64,000 nucleotides of DNA from Arabidopsis thaliana (GCF_000001735.4 NC_003071.7:13757151-13821150), one strand, 5' to 3'; positions 11,972-25,268 are shown, counted from the first letter of the stretch. The notes: generated by a model from the letters alone, not told the origin. A program made the numbers and translations.

Positions 11972-14475
11972 TACTTTATTCCGACCGTCCCCTTTTGCAA
12001 GTGCCCCTCCCGTCACTCCGTCAGAACCGCTTTTCTCTTCTCTAACTTTTGTTTGTTTAATGTTTTGATTCCTAGAGATTACTACATGCTTCTTCTTGTT
12101 TTGGTTTTTGATCGAGCGTATTGTTCATAAATCGCTAAACAGCGTGAGAATTAGATCAATTTATAATTTAAGTATATGATCTATCATCGTGTTGATGATT
12201 TTTGGTGATATTATAAATGAAAACTGTCTTTAACTACCCAACAAAAAGCTATGCAAACGAGTGAACGACTTGGGAATGCATGTGGGAGTTGTTTGATAAT
12301 AACTAAATTTCATTGGCTTAGACGCTTTATGTCATGTGTCACATGTTTATACTATTATTTCTCCACTAAGAAATTACTATTTGTTTTCGTCAAATAGATG
12401 GCAACAATCATTTTAATGCCACCTCAATGATTGTTTCTACGTACGGCTAAATGCAATCAATTGCACTGTATATATCATATATGCATGTGTTTGAAGTTTG
12501 AACTGATACATAGACCACTTTAAACTTTCTTTCCCAAGTCAAATTTATTTTGAGTTTATTAGCAATCACAGTCTCCCAATTTCGTCAAATATGATATGAA
12601 GTTGTATTGATCTTAAATTCCGTTATCAATTATATAGTTTAAAAACAGAAGTTGTTAGAAAACAATTCATAAATTTTTGATCCATTCAGCATAACAAAGG
12701 AAGATATCAGAAAAGTTTTCATTTTCTTATATTCATTCATTTTCATCTTCTCTTTATTTGCTCATGTAAATTTCAAATACTTTTCTTGATAGTTACAAAA
12801 AGTTTTGTAGTTGGAACGAATATAAAAACGCAAGCAATCTAATTAGCTTATGCTGCCGACGTGTTTGTCCCAAGAAAAAGACAAAGTCAGTCGTTTCACG
12901 TCACTTATTTTGTCAACAATAAATCAATAATACTGTTAACCAATATTGTTATAGTTAGTCACGTATAAACTTGCAAGAGTCAAATAACAATCACTCTTTA
13001 GGAGAACAGATTTGGATGGAATATATGGTCCTATCCCATACTTTTTCTTTAATATTGGAATTATGTGTATCGCCCTAATTAACCCCCGAACCCAGAGACT
13101 TCAGGCTAGCTATGATGAAAATGATATTCATGGTGTAAATAATTCTTTTTTTTTGTTTGTGAATAAAAAGTTTAGTTGAATAACGAATCCTATCAAGATC
13201 ATGTGTTATCTGCTGAGAAAAGCTCAGGACCACCATGCCCTTTTTCATCAACCGCCTTATTCTTTCAACCTCTACGCTACACCCACACCAAAAGGAAAAT
13301 TCTCGAAATATAGATTTTTTCATGCCACAAACATATATGTATATTTAATTCTCCCTTTGAGACGTATGATAATGGGATGATAATCTTATTGGTATATATA
13401 TAATATTCACAACAGTGTAAAAATCACCAGAAAGGCAAAAGGCAAAATTTTGGAATATTATAGATTTCTAGCACGAATTAGTAGTTTAGTACACATCATT
13501 TTCTTTAGTGGTGTCAGATTTGGTGTCCTAACATCGCATTTGTTACTTCTATCAATTATTATGAAATATTTTCAATCAAATGAATATTAATTTTCTTTTT
13601 TTAACACTATGAATATTAATTTTTACTCCAAGAAAAATCAAGAGATTTTTTAATATACAATAACTAATTAATTGGCAACTATATCAATCTCATTTGCATA
13701 TTGTTACAATATACTTTTAAATTATCTTGAATTTAGTAAACACATGTATATATAATATAATTTTTGAAAAGATAAATATAAATGTGTCTCATTATGCACC
13801 TTTAAAAACTAACAAAGCACCAATTATAAATGAATTTTTAGTTTTTTCCGCAGAAAGAAATATATATCTTTACTAGAAAAATTTGAAAAATTAGGTGGGT
13901 GTCTGTGAAAATATGAGTCATAAAGACAAGAAATAAGAAAGACATGAGATTTGATTAAATGAAAAAAAAAAAAAAAAGGCATACGATTGTTATCAAAATT
14001 ACACATCATAATAAATTAGTTAGGTTTTAATAAAAAACGGTATTGATAGGGATAGTTGGGTAAAATCCAAGAAATGTCAGCCCAGAGTTGGTATAAGTAT
14101 AAACCGGAACGGTTAAGAGTTCGTTCTTATTTCTTCTTCTTCAACGACCCCTCCTCTTCCACTCTTACGTCAAAAATACAGAGCCAGAGAAAGAGAAAGA
14201 AAGAGACCAAGAATCTATTTAATTCCATCTCTTATTATACAATACGAAACTACAGAGCACCACTTCTCTTTCAATTTCTCTCGGACTAATTGAAAAATCT
14301 CAACTTTATTGTTATTAGGAGGCTCTGAAGATTGATGAGCTACTTCTTTTTGATGTATCTGAATTTAACCTGATTTTTGGTTATGATTAATCTTATGGAG
14401 TTGATTGGATTAAATTAGCTACTTTTACTCCTGAGGAATCTCTATTCTTCCTCTGGTAGCTGAAGAGAATAAATA

Positions 14476-16952
14476 ATGTCGACGAAGATCAAAGGAGAGC
14501 TTTTTCCCTCCAGAAGTTTAGTATCTAAAAAATGGACATTTTTACTCTGCTTTGGGAGCTTCTGCTTCGGAATATTATTCACCGATAGGTATGATTGTTA
14601 AAAATCTTGACTTTTGAATTTCCTCAGCTATTATTTCTGGAAAGTTTTGATTTTTGTTCTCTTTAGTTTTACATGATGTTCTTATGGTTTGTTTCTTCAG
14701 AGATTCATCGAGTCGTTATAGTAAAAGTTTCCTATTTTTATTTTATTTTATTTAACAATTTCCTTTCTGGGATTCTTCTCTTGCATCACCATTGTTTGAT
14801 GCTCACTGTTTCTATTTTGGATTCCAAATTTGTAGTTCAATCCATGAGATCTGATTAAAGCTAGTTCTAGTCTGTTTCTTGGTTATGCGATGAGACTTTT
14901 TCTCAAAACTTATGAAACTCTCTGTTACAGGATGTGGATTATTCCGGAGTCTAAAGACATGCCTCGACCATCTGTAAGTACAGAAGCTGAAAGATTGAAG
15001 CTGATCTCTGAGGGCTGTGATCCGAAAACCGTGAGTGTTATGTGTTTCTGTTTGATTCATTTTAGTCAATTTTGGTTTGAGTATGTACAAGTTTTGATTG
15101 GTGTTTTTCTGTTTTAGCTCTACCAGAAAGAAGTAAATCGTGATCCTCAGGCATTGTTTGGAGAAGTTTCCAAGACTCATAACGCTATACAGTGAGATAT
15201 CTCTTAAGCTGTAATGAACTATTTTAAAACTTCTCGGGTTTGAAAACGTTCTTGTTTAACTTCAGGACATTGGATAAGACTATTTCAAGCTTAGAGATGG
15301 AGTTAGCTGCAGCAAGATCGGCTCAGGAGTCTTTAGTAAACGGTGCTCCTATATCTAATGATATGGAGAAGAAGCAATTACCGGGGAAAAGACGGTATTT
15401 GATGGTTGTAGGGATTAATACTGCTTTTAGTAGCCGAAAGAGAAGAGATTCTGTTCGAACAACTTGGATGCCTTCAGGTTCTAATATCACCTTCTAGGTT
15501 CTTTATCTTCAAGATTGCTGATATCGATATGTTACTTGATGGATGTTTCTAATGAAAATATTGCTTGTAGGTGAGAAAAGAAAGAAGTTGGAAGAAGAGA
15601 AGGGAATTATTATACGGTTTGTGATTGGTCATAGGTGAGAGTTTGAATCTTTTAGTATAATGTCAGATATCGAATCAACCACAATGTTCTTACATAGTTT
15701 CTGAGATGATTCATACTCAGTGTTAATTTTATTTGGCATTGGTTCTTTAGTGCCACGGCTGGCGGAATTCTAGACCGATCCATTGAAGCAGAGGACAAGA
15801 AGCATGGAGATTTCTTGAGATTGGTATTTTTTTTTCTCAAGTTTAACTCTCGCGCTTTTGGTGTCCAAATCCTTGAATATTGGTTTCTCATTCTCTGCTA
15901 CTTTCACCAGGACCATGTTGAAGGATACCTTGAGTTATCAGGCAAAACGAAAACATATTTTTCTACAGCTGTTTCGAAGTGGGATGCAGAGTTCTATGTC
16001 AAAGTAGATGATGATGTTCATGTAAATATCGGTAAGCTGAACAATCTTCCTACATTCAATTTCTATTTCCCAGTTTGTATGTTGCTCACATCAATAACGT
16101 GGTCAATTGTTTTGTTGAAAATATCTGCAGCAACTCTTGGGGAAACTCTTGTTAGACACAGGAAGAAACATCGAGTCTATCTCGGCTGCATGAAATCTGG
16201 TCCAGTACTATCTCAAAAGTATAATCCCATTTCTCTCACTTACCTTCTTTTTGAATCTCTTTCTCAGTTTTGTTTTAACTCACATTTTGTCTATGGAGCA
16301 GAGGAGTTAGATACCATGAGCCTGAGTATTGGAAATTTGGTGAGAATGGAAACAAGTACTTCCGTCACGCTACTGGACAGTTATACGCCATTTCTAGAGA
16401 CTTGGCTTCTTACATTTCCCTTAATCAGTAAGATTTGAACTCCTTTGTACCGCATCATTTATGCCTCATTCTCCATCTAACTTCTCTTACAAAATGTTCC
16501 AGGCATGTTCTGCACAAATATGCAAATGAGGATGTTACATTAGGTGCTTGGTTTATCGGGCTTGATGTGACACATATCGATGATAGAAGACTATGTTGTG
16601 GCACTCCTCCTGGTACCTTCCTTCAAATATCTATAGACTCAGTTCAATACATCTTAGATGATTGTGAAGTGGTAAAAGGTTAAACTTAGTTAGTTCTATG
16701 CACCTAACTAGAATGTTTTTTTTTAAAACAAACCTTAACCAGAATCTGGATGTAAATGGTAATCATATGATATACACTAAATATGATTCTTGGTGAATTG
16801 CAGATTGTGAATGGAAGGCACAAGCAGGCAACATATGTGTAGCTTCATTCGACTGGACGTGTAGCGGTATCTGCAGATCAGCTGATCGGATAAAAGAGGT
16901 TCACAAGCGATGTGGTGAACCGGAAAACGCTATTTGGAAAGCCAGATTTTGA
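14476..16952 (+). CDS. B3GT3: Beta-1,3-galactosyltransferase (GT31), Golgi type II membrane protein
   Basis: Spliced exons give about 409 residues. The N terminus ([14 protein letters not shown]) leads into one transmembrane segment (about residues 19-38, [18 protein letters not shown]), the signal anchor of a Golgi type II enzyme, followed by a stem region and then a GT31 domain. Signature parts are [29 protein letters not shown], the metal-binding DDD in [12 protein letters not shown] and [14 protein letters not shown]. The C terminus is Cys-rich ([10 protein letters not shown]). Exon 1 ends at GATAG|GT near 14589; every junction I checked is GT-AG. The family adds beta-1,3-galactose to arabinogalactan-protein glycans or N-glycans; the acceptor of this member is not visible in sequence. 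I match it to At2g32430 (B3GT3) from memory. Confidence 0.92.
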
Positions 16953-18517
16953 GGCCCTTCCACTACATATACATAGATCATATAAAGAAGTAGTTGTTTT
17001 CAAACCAAACGATCGGTCATCAAATGAATGATCACCCGGAAAACAACTCTTCTCCTTCTTCTTCATATTCTTTATGAACCAAGAAGATAGCTACATTTGT
17101 TGTATATCATAGTAACTTGCATAGTAGAGAGGACTATAGAGAGATAAGTACGAAATGAAACTCTAGCAGAGATAGATAGCGTTTGCGTTTGAGAAGCGTT
17201 TCCGATTAGTAGAAGGAAATTACAAACCAAATGCTGCAGCAAACGCGATTGCTTCTTTCTGATTTTGGCTGTTTTTGTTTTTTGTGGGAGTGAAGTAGCT
17301 TGTGGGTTTTATTTAGATCAATGCAAAGTAACGAATGTTTTTAATATCTTGTTACAAAGAAATAAGTATGTTATGAGGTAAAAATAGAACAGTGTTTTAT
17401 CAAAGTTGTGCTCTTTTTAGTTTACTCTGTGCCACACAATCTCTGGTTCAATGGTGGTACGGAGATGGCGGAGAAGGCAAATCCGGCAAGTTCTGACACC
17501 TATTTAACCGGAGGGACTGAAATTTTGCATCTTTTTCTGCTCACGTAGCTCTCGCCAATGGGGGAGACGAAGCAGGGTGGCTCAAAAAGGTTCGGGCTTT
17601 CTCTCAAATGTGTTGTGGGTTGTGTTCAGAGGAAGACAAAATTGACGGATTTGATTTGGTGACAAAAGAAAAGTAACGCTTGAAGAGCTAAAATTGAACC
17701 AAACAGGAATAAAGTCTTTGTGTCTTTCAATGATTCACGAGAAATTTGATAGGAGTTCCTGTTTCTTTGTTCCAATTTTGGATTCTTCTGTTAAATTGTT
17801 TCCTTTTGATTCTGTTTTGGGAATGTGTGCTCTTCACCACCATTTACGGTCTTTGTATTCTTCTGCAACGTTTATTATTTAGAGTCTCACTTCTCCTAGA
17901 CTCCTACTTTGAGTTTTGCTCTTTATCACCTTTCTGTCTCCTCTTTTTACATAAGTTCTTTGCAAAGTTTGGTTTTAGTTTGGATCCAACGGTACTGCAA
18001 TTTGCGTGGTATGTTTTTCAGTTTAGAAGTTTTTTATGTGATTGTTGTGATCAATTTGCGTGGTGTGTTGTTCAATTTTGGAGTTTCTTATGTGATTGTT
18101 GTCATCAATGAATGTTATAAAGAGTATGGTTTTGGTAAAGAACATATTTTTCTCAAAGAAGTAAAGGCTTAGGGAAGAGCTATAGTGAGCTAAAATGGAA
18201 AAGAAAGTATGGTCACTGAGCACTACATGTGAACATCTATCCAACAAATAGATAGAAAACAAGCGGTCGGGTTCTTTAGTTTAAAGTTTAGATAAGTATC
18301 ATTCCCTTGATAGACTCAACAACACTGTTCCACTATTCTAATTTTAAGTCTTTGTCCGTTTACTCTCCTTTGTGTTTAAGAAACCTCCTTTTATAGAGAT
18401 ATTTCTCACCATTTTTTATCTATATGCAGGGTATGATATAACATCTAGAGGATACAAGAGGTGGTCAGGTGCAAAAGATTGAGTTTTTTTTATAGGAGAG
18501 TGTTTACGACTGAAGCT
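16953..18517. other. Galactosyltransferase 3' end and KAO2 upstream region
   Basis: The first 400 bases should be 3' UTR. Around 17420-17640 the composition becomes GC-richer, with purine-rich GGAGATGGCGGAGAAGG-like sequence that resembles a promoter or 5' leader; the KAO2 leader may start there and be spliced before 18430 (TGCAG then GGTATG). A 54-base tandem duplication is listed separately. No other gene was seen. Confidence 0.45.
17998..18107. repeat. Two-copy 54-base tandem duplication upstream of KAO2
   Basis: A unit beginning CAATTTGCGTGGT and ending in TTATGTGATTGTTGT(G/C)AT occurs at 17998-18051 and 18052-18105 with a few substitutions. The pair lies about 410 bases before the KAO2 ATG, inside its likely promoter or leader. 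Confidence 0.85.
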
Positions 18518-20633
18518 ATGACGGAAACGGGTTTGATTCTCATGTGGTTCCCTTTGATAATATTGGGATTGTTTGTTTTGAAATGGGTGCTGAAGAGAGT
18601 GAATGTTTGGATTTATGTGTCCAAACTTGGTGAGAAAAAACACTATCTGCCACCAGGTGATTTGGGATGGCCAGTCATAGGCAACATGTGGTCCTTTCTT
18701 AGAGCTTTCAAAACATCTGATCCTGAATCCTTCATCCAATCCTACATCACCAGGTGCTCTCTCTTCTCAAACTTTTTGCTTTAGTTGAGATTTTGTTTTT
18801 GCTCTCTTGCTTCTCCATATCATGAATTGAAAACTTAGACATACTCTCCGTTTCCTCAATGATGCAGGTATGGGCGTACCGGGATTTATAAAGCACACAT
18901 GTTTGGGTACCCATGTGTACTAGTAACAACACCAGAGACTTGTAGGCGAGTTCTAACAGATGATGATGCCTTCCACATAGGTTGGCCAAAATCTACCATG
19001 AAACTCATTGGCAGGAAGTCCTTTGTTGGTATCTCCTTTGAAGAACACAAGAGGCTCAGGCGTTTGACTTCTGCTCCTGTCAATGGCCCTGAAGCTCTCT
19101 CTGTATACATACAGTTCATTGAAGAAACTGTTAATACTGATCTAGAAAAATGGTCCAAAATGGGAGAAATCGAGTTCTTATCTCATTTGCGTAAGCTTAC
19201 GTTTAAGGTCATTATGTACATATTTCTCAGCAGTGAGAGTGAGCATGTCATGGATTCATTGGAACGGGAGTATACCAACCTTAACTATGGAGTTCGAGCA
19301 ATGGGTATTAATCTTCCTGGGTTTGCTTATCATAGAGCTTTGAAGGTAAAACATTCAACAACCTCTTGTTTCCACTTGTGCATATCTCTTGGGATTTGAA
19401 GAGTAGTATTTTCCACTTATACAGGCAAGGAAAAAACTTGTAGCTGCCTTTCAGTCCATAGTGACTAACCGAAGAAATCAAAGGAAGCAGAATATTTCAT
19501 CCAATAGAAAAGATATGCTGGATAATCTAATAGATGTTAAAGATGAAAACGGAAGAGTCTTAGATGATGAGGAAATTATTGACCTTTTGTTGATGTATCT
19601 TAATGCGGGTCATGAATCTTCTGGACACCTCACTATGTGGGCTACCATTTTGATGCAAGAACACCCTATGATTCTGCAAAAGGCTAAGGTAAATTAGAAG
19701 ATATGTTTCACAATTTCAGTTTATACTCTTGAGTTGTGATATTCGTTGTACCATAGGAAGAACAAGAGAGGATCGTAAAAAAGAGAGCACCGGGACAGAA
19801 GTTGACGCTTAAAGAGACACGTGAAATGGTGTATCTTTCTCAGGTCAAGTTTCTGCCTCATTGCAACGTAATTTTTGGTGTTTATAACATTGTATGAGTT
19901 GTTACAGTCTTTTACTGATGGAAAGAGCTTTTTATCAGGTTATTGATGAGACCCTTCGAGTAATTACATTCTCTCTGACGGCCTTCAGGGAAGCAAAGAG
20001 TGATGTCCAAATGGATGGTCAGTAATCAGTATACTCATTACCTACATGGAACATGGTAAATCATCTTAATTTTTTATTATACTCATTTCTCATGTCTCTT
20101 CTTTCAGGCTATATAATTCCAAAAGGCTGGAAGGTTCTGACTTGGTTTAGGAACGTCCATTTGGACCCTGAAATCTACCCGGATCCAAAGAAATTTGATC
20201 CTTCAAGATGGGAGGTACGTAGAGATAAGCATTCTACAATGAAATGTCTTTGTAACTGTATTTGGTGATGCCGTCTCTTATATGTCAAAAGTATCTGAAC
20301 ATTGTCTGGTTCCTTCTACAGGGATACACACCAAAAGCAGGCACATTCCTTCCTTTTGGTTTGGGAAGCCACCTATGCCCGGGAAACGATCTTGCCAAGC
20401 TCGAGATTTCCATTTTTCTTCATCATTTCCTCCTCAAATACCGGTAACTTCCTCTCTCTCTGTATATAGCTCAGCTTTCAAGTTATCACTCTGCATGCAG
20501 AATCGTAATGTTTTGTTTCCAATGGCATAATCACAGGGTGGAAAGGAGCAATCCCGGATGTCCGGTGATGTTCTTGCCTCACAATCGACCCAAAGATAAT
20601 TGCCTAGCAAGAATCACCAGAACGATGCCATAA
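18518..20633 (+). CDS. KAO2: ent-kaurenoic acid oxidase, cytochrome P450 CYP88A
   Basis: Spliced exons give 489 residues, the full length of the family. An N-terminal membrane anchor ([20 protein letters not shown]) is followed by the proline-rich hinge [14 protein letters not shown]. Helix I reads AGHESSGH, with Glu-Ser in place of the common (D/E)T pair. The ExxR of helix K is ETLR, the PERF region is FDPSRWE, and the haem loop is [15 protein letters not shown] with the ligand Cys. CYP88A enzymes carry out the three-step oxidation of ent-kaurenoic acid to GA12 at the ER, the entry to gibberellins. The protein ends RITRTMP with TAA at 20631. I recognise it as KAO2 (At2g32440). MYB101, a GA-pathway type transcription factor, lies downstream on the other strand. 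Confidence 0.96.
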
Positions 20634-21463
20634 TCATCATCTTCAAACTAGTAGACCCCTTAGCAAATATATAAGCTTCGTCTCAGGTTTCCATTGTCTT
20701 CATCTTCTCTTAGAACTTGATCCAAACCGGTTCGGTTTGTGAATTTGGTTTACTAGGATGTATCAATAGTTTGAAGGATTTGTCAAAGTAATGTTGAAAT
20801 TTTTCTCTGGTTTAGCTTCAAATTTGGTTATAAAAAAGTAAAATCGAATTTCTTGAAATAAAACCTAGCTTGATTACCACATCAAGGTTAGTGTGAATTG
20901 ATTAAACTAATATCAAGGTTTGTTCTTTATTTCGCATTTATTAGCCAATAATGCGTCATTTTATCTCTTCTCTATCACATTTTCTAATTACAAGTGGAGA
21001 ATTGACTTCTTCAATAAATATTCAATTTATTGGTATTGACTATTGAACTATTTATATAGTTGTACTTACTTTTCTCGAATTTTAAAAAAAAAATTAGAAA
21101 GACAAATATTTCGTAAGAATTAATCAAAATAATAAAAGATAGAGTTAAGCCCACAACAGCAGAGTACAACAACACCGTTATCTCCTGTCCACTATCTCTG
21201 AGTTTTTTTTAAGACACAGAGAGACAACAAATAGACAGCTCGGACTCTTGTACCACTTTGATTTCTTCTTCATTTCTTAAATTTAGCAACTTTTTTTCAC
21301 AATACAAACCAGAGGATTAAGTAGCTTCTCTCAACAAAGCTTCGAAATTGATCCGTAATTAGTGTTCAATTTCGTGTTTTTTCCTACATTGGATTCTCAC
21401 TTTTAGATTTTGTGGGGAGGGAAAGATAAAAGGTTGGATTTTTATTTTTCCGGTGAGGAAAAA
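20634..21463. other. KAO2 3' end and leader of the TPR gene
   Basis: Likely 3' UTR of KAO2 to about 20800, then an AT-rich spacer, then the leader of the gene at 21464. No separate gene seen. Confidence 0.5.
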
Positions 21464-23872
21464 ATGACGACGAGAGGAAGCAGATCGGAGAAAGTCAAGA
21501 GAATTTTCCAGCAATTCGACGGGAATCTCGACGGAGGATTAAGCCGTGAAGAGATGTCAGCTCTCGTCGTAGCTGTGAACCCTAGGGTTAAATTCAGCGA
21601 CGAACAGATAAGCGCAATTCTCGATGAAGTGTTTCGAACCTACGCTGAATTCATCGACGGAGATAAAGGTTTGACCTTTGACGGTCTTCTCCGAACTTAC
21701 GACGACGGTGCTGGAGATGTTGATCGTGATTTCGACGCTTTAGGGATTGAGTTTAACGAAGAGACAAAGGGTGCCTCTGAAGCTTCGTCATCTTCGATTA
21801 CTGATGAGAGAGCTGTTGAAGCGCAGAAGCAGCAGAGAACGGCAGCTTGGGCGGTTTCGCCGAACCATGGTATTGTTTTCGATGAGACGTGGAAGCTTGT
21901 TGATGATTTGGAGATTTTGGTTAAGAGATTGAAGTCTAAGCAGGAGAAAGATGGGAAATTGAAAGTGGATAATAATAATGTTGATGCGTTTTCTGAAGCT
22001 GGATGGTCTAGAGAGTTAGGACCGTCTTCGGATATTTCGGATAAGAGAATCTATTGGGAAGAATCGAGTCATGATTATGGAGTGTTTGTGAAGGAATTAG
22101 GTGTGTTGAGAAGTAAAGCAGATGGTGCTAGATCAAGAGAAGAAGCTTTTGATGGACATATGGCGATTGGTAAGGTTTTGTATGAGCACCAGTTGTTTAA
22201 AGAAGCTCTTGTTAGTTTTAAGAGAGCTTGTGAGTTGCAACCGACTGATGTGAGACCTCATTTCAAAGCTGGGAATTGTCTTTATGTATTGGGGAAGTAT
22301 AAAGAGTCGAAAGACGAGTTCTTGTTGGCGTTGGAAGCTGCGGAGTCTGGTGGGAATCAATGGGCTTACTTGCTTCCTCAGATTTATGTCAATCTTGGTA
22401 TCTCTCTTGAAGGTGAAGGTATGGTTTTGAGTGCTTGTGAGTATTATAGAGAGGCTGCGATTCTTTGTCCAACGCATTACAGAGCCTTGAAGCTTCTAGG
22501 TAGTGCTCTGTTTGGTGTAGGAGAGTATAGAGCTGCTGTGAAGGCTTTAGAGGAAGCTATATATTTGAAACCGGATTATGCTGATGCGCATTGTGATTTG
22601 GCTTCGTCGCTTCATGCAATGGGGGAGGATGAGAGGGCTATTGAGGTTTTCCAGAGAGCTATAGATTTGAAACCTGGTCATGTTGATGCTCTTTATAACC
22701 TCGGTGGGCTTTACATGGATTTGGGTAGGTTTCAAAGAGCTTCAGAGATGTACACTAGAGTTTTAGCGGTGTGGCCTAACCATTGGCGTGCACAACTCAA
22801 CAAGGCTGTGTCCTTGTTGGGTGCTGGAGAGACCGAAGAAGCTAAAAGGGCTTTAAAGGAGGCCCTGAAAATGACTAACCGAGTTGAGTTGCACGATGCG
22901 GTATCTCATCTGAAACAGTTGCAGAAGAAGAAAAAGGTCAAAAAAGGAAATAGTGCTAACGAAGAAGGTCCGTTTATTGTTGTGGAATCTTCCAAATTCA
23001 AGACGGTAGGCGAGAAGACTACTTTAAGGCCAGATTTAGCCATAGCTCTTCAAGTTAGAGCCTTCCAGAGAGTCACAAGGCTGTGGAAATGCGATGTTGA
23101 AGCATTAAGAAGAGAGATGAGAGACAACAATGTTCCTGTATCCTATTCCGGCAATGGAATTCCCACAAAATCTATAAGGAGACCAAACTTAGAAGAGATT
23201 CTCCGGCGTCTGCTTAATGTCCTGAAACCTGAAACTTTCCAAGGAGCTATTAAGGCCATAAACGAGAAAATCCTCTCGGTTCTTGATGATTCAGGGTCGG
23301 GAAGAGTCGATTTGGGAATGTTTTACGCAGTGATTGCTCCTTTATGCGGTGGCCATCCAGACAAAAGGAAAAGAGTTGCATTTGATGCGCTACTTTGGAA
23401 ACCGGTAAACGAAGGAAGCTCTCAGATTACAAAAATGGAAGCCGTCAAATACATCAAACTCTTGAGAGCTATCTACATACCATCACAAGGAATGAGTGAA
23501 ATGTTAGAAGTTCATGGAGAAAGCGATGATACTTCGACGGTAACATTCAACCAGTTTCTAGAGATGTACGATGATTCAGAGTGGGGATTTGGTATCATGT
23601 CGACTGTTTTTAAACTCGAAACAAGAGATAGGAATCGACACGGGAACCAGGTTTGTTCAGTTTGCCGATATCCGATTATCGGGTCTCGGTTTAAGGAAGT
23701 GAAAACAGGGTTTAGCCTCTGTAACCAATGTTACAGCGAAGGGAAGATTCCTCCAACGTTTAAACAGCAGGAGGAATATAAATTCAGAGAGTATGCGAGT
23801 GAAGTGGAAGCCATGAAAGCTAAGTGTGTTTGTTTTTCAATGCAATCTCATAAAAAAACAATAGCCACTTGA
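21464..23872 (+). CDS. EF-hand and tetratricopeptide-repeat protein with C-terminal zinc finger
   Basis: Single-exon gene of 802 residues. I start at the ATG at 21464 (MTTRGSRSEKVKR); the frame stays open 54 bases further up but with no ATG. An EF-hand-like loop is near residue 20 (DGNLDGGLSREEM) and a poorer one near residue 65. A block of TPRs spans about residues 220-470 (for example AIEVFQRAIDLKPGHVDALYNLGGLYMDLG). A basic linker (KKKKVKKG) follows, then a conserved region, and a Cys pair cluster near the end (CSVCRYPIIGSRF and LCNQCYSEGKIP) that fits a ZZ-like zinc finger. I match it to At2g32450, annotated as calcium-binding TPR protein; its biochemical role is not known to me. The absence of introns contrasts with its neighbours. 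Confidence 0.9.
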   Translation: MTTRGSRSEKVKRIFQQFDGNLDGGLSREEMSALVVAVNPRVKFSDEQISAILDEVFRTYAEFIDGDKGLTFDGLLRTYDDGAGDVDRDFDALGIEFNEETKGASEASSSSITDERAVEAQKQQRTAAWAVSPNHGIVFDETWKLVDDLEILVKRLKSKQEKDGKLKVDNNNVDAFSEAGWSRELGPSSDISDKRIYWEESSHDYGVFVKELGVLRSKADGARSREEAFDGHMAIGKVLYEHQLFKEALVSFKRACELQPTDVRPHFKAGNCLYVLGKYKESKDEFLLALEAAESGGNQWAYLLPQIYVNLGISLEGEGMVLSACEYYREAAILCPTHYRALKLLGSALFGVGEYRAAVKALEEAIYLKPDYADAHCDLASSLHAMGEDERAIEVFQRAIDLKPGHVDALYNLGGLYMDLGRFQRASEMYTRVLAVWPNHWRAQLNKAVSLLGAGETEEAKRALKEALKMTNRVELHDAVSHLKQLQKKKKVKKGNSANEEGPFIVVESSKFKTVGEKTTLRPDLAIALQVRAFQRVTRLWKCDVEALRREMRDNNVPVSYSGNGIPTKSIRRPNLEEILRRLLNVLKPETFQGAIKAINEKILSVLDDSGSGRVDLGMFYAVIAPLCGGHPDKRKRVAFDALLWKPVNEGSSQITKMEAVKYIKLLRAIYIPSQGMSEMLEVHGESDDTSTVTFNQFLEMYDDSEWGFGIMSTVFKLETRDRNRHGNQVCSVCRYPIIGSRFKEVKTGFSLCNQCYSEGKIPPTFKQQEEYKFREYASEVEAMKAKCVCFSMQSHKKTIAT

Positions 23873-25268
23873 AAAATATCCATAAGTTTTTTTTTTTGGT
23901 GGTATAATTCAATTTCCACAGTTCTTGTTTCTTAAATCTTAATCTGTAGTCTTTTTTTCTTAAGTTGTGTGTATAGTTTTGATGTAGTGTGTGTTGGTGA
24001 GCAAGTATGATTGATGATTTCTTGTTGTATTTTTTTTATTTTCCACTCAATTTCAGATTAATATGATTTTGTCGATGGTCGTGAATGGAATAAACTGTAT
24101 TCAGTTTCTAGAATGTAATTTCTGACATTTTCAGGCTTGGCCAGTTTCTGACTTTCTTGTCAGATTCAGAATTTCATAGCATCTGTAGTCATTTGCATAT
24201 TGATGCTAAATTTGGAATGAGTGCTTTTTCAGCTTTTTATCTTTTAGTACTACTTTTTTCTCGCATTGTGCTATTTGATTCAGTATTATTATATGAAATG
24301 ACATTTTAGAGAAGGAATTATTACTATATTTTGAGGAACTTAAGAAGAAAGAAAACTGTAGAGTGAGTGACATCAATATATCCAGATAAAGTAAAGTGAA
24401 AATGTAGAAATAAAGAGACTTCTGATCCAAGAACTGCAGTGTGATGTCAGAACTCAGATAAGGTGCAAGTACAAAGATTAAGGAACCTCATAAGAAAAAA
24501 TATGTTATGGACCTACTTGCATACATAATTATTATCTTTTCTTTCTTTGGGAGCCGCAATTTAAGGAAATTATTTCTTGGAATAGTGTGAAATAATATGC
24601 AAATGACATAAGCCAATGGCAATGGATGCAACTAGTTGGTTCACTGCCCAATCACATTCTCCTCCCCCATTTTCTACTCTCGAGCTCTTACTTGTTTCTT
24701 ACGTTTGTTATAGTAATTCTCCTAAATAAAAGTCAAGTACACATCCAAGAGATTGTGGCCTAGTCGTGAATCTAAACTACTCCATTGTTAAAGATCTGAC
24801 ATTTAAAATCAAATAGAGATTTTCCTAGTAAAACAAAGGATGTCGACTATCACTTCACTAAATCTTAACTGATTGTGAGATGATGAACTTTAAAATTCTG
24901 TGTAAGAGGATCTGATAAATCTAAACAACAATCAAATGCAAAATTAGGTTTTGTCCCAAAATGAATAAATAAAAGAAACTATCAGTTTGTATAATGCAAT
25001 TCTTTTACTTGTAAACATCTCTTGTACAGCCATAAGATCCATATGTACCATGACTTTAACCCAAAAGAAAATTATATGCTCATTCCTCATCTCTTTCAAT
25101 TTCTCTTTTGTTCCTTGAAAACATGTTAACATACAGTTCATAGCACATCCCAAGTTGAAAACACTTTGAAGAAGATTTTACACATTAAACACAAGTTAAG
25201 CTCACAATTAGCTTTCTCTTTTTTTCAAATCAAAGAAATATGATTTTTGCTCATGGGCAGGTTCCAAA
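23873..25268. other. Shared 3' region of the TPR gene and MYB101
   Basis: Convergent gene ends. The first 250 bases are probably TPR-gene 3' UTR and the last few hundred are MYB101 3' UTR. Minus-strand open frames here (24206-24430, 24944-25153) carry no domain I recognise. Confidence 0.5.

Larger units (their letters stand above)
8484..14475. other. 6 kb intergenic spacer
   Basis: AT-rich DNA with many stop codons on all frames. Short open frames at 8790-8987, 9486-9815 and 11900-12130 lack a recognisable domain and I do not call them genes. From about 14100 the sequence becomes pyrimidine- and purine-rich and reads as the 5' leader (perhaps with an intron) of the galactosyltransferase gene. 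No tRNA or complete transposon was seen. Confidence 0.5.

Noticed and set aside
21410..21463. Upstream extension of the EF-hand/TPR frame
   Set aside because: The extension has no ATG (it would need TTG), so the protein starts at 21464.
22133..22735. Long antisense open frames opposite the TPR gene
   Set aside because: They mirror the codon bias of the real gene and show no domain of their own.
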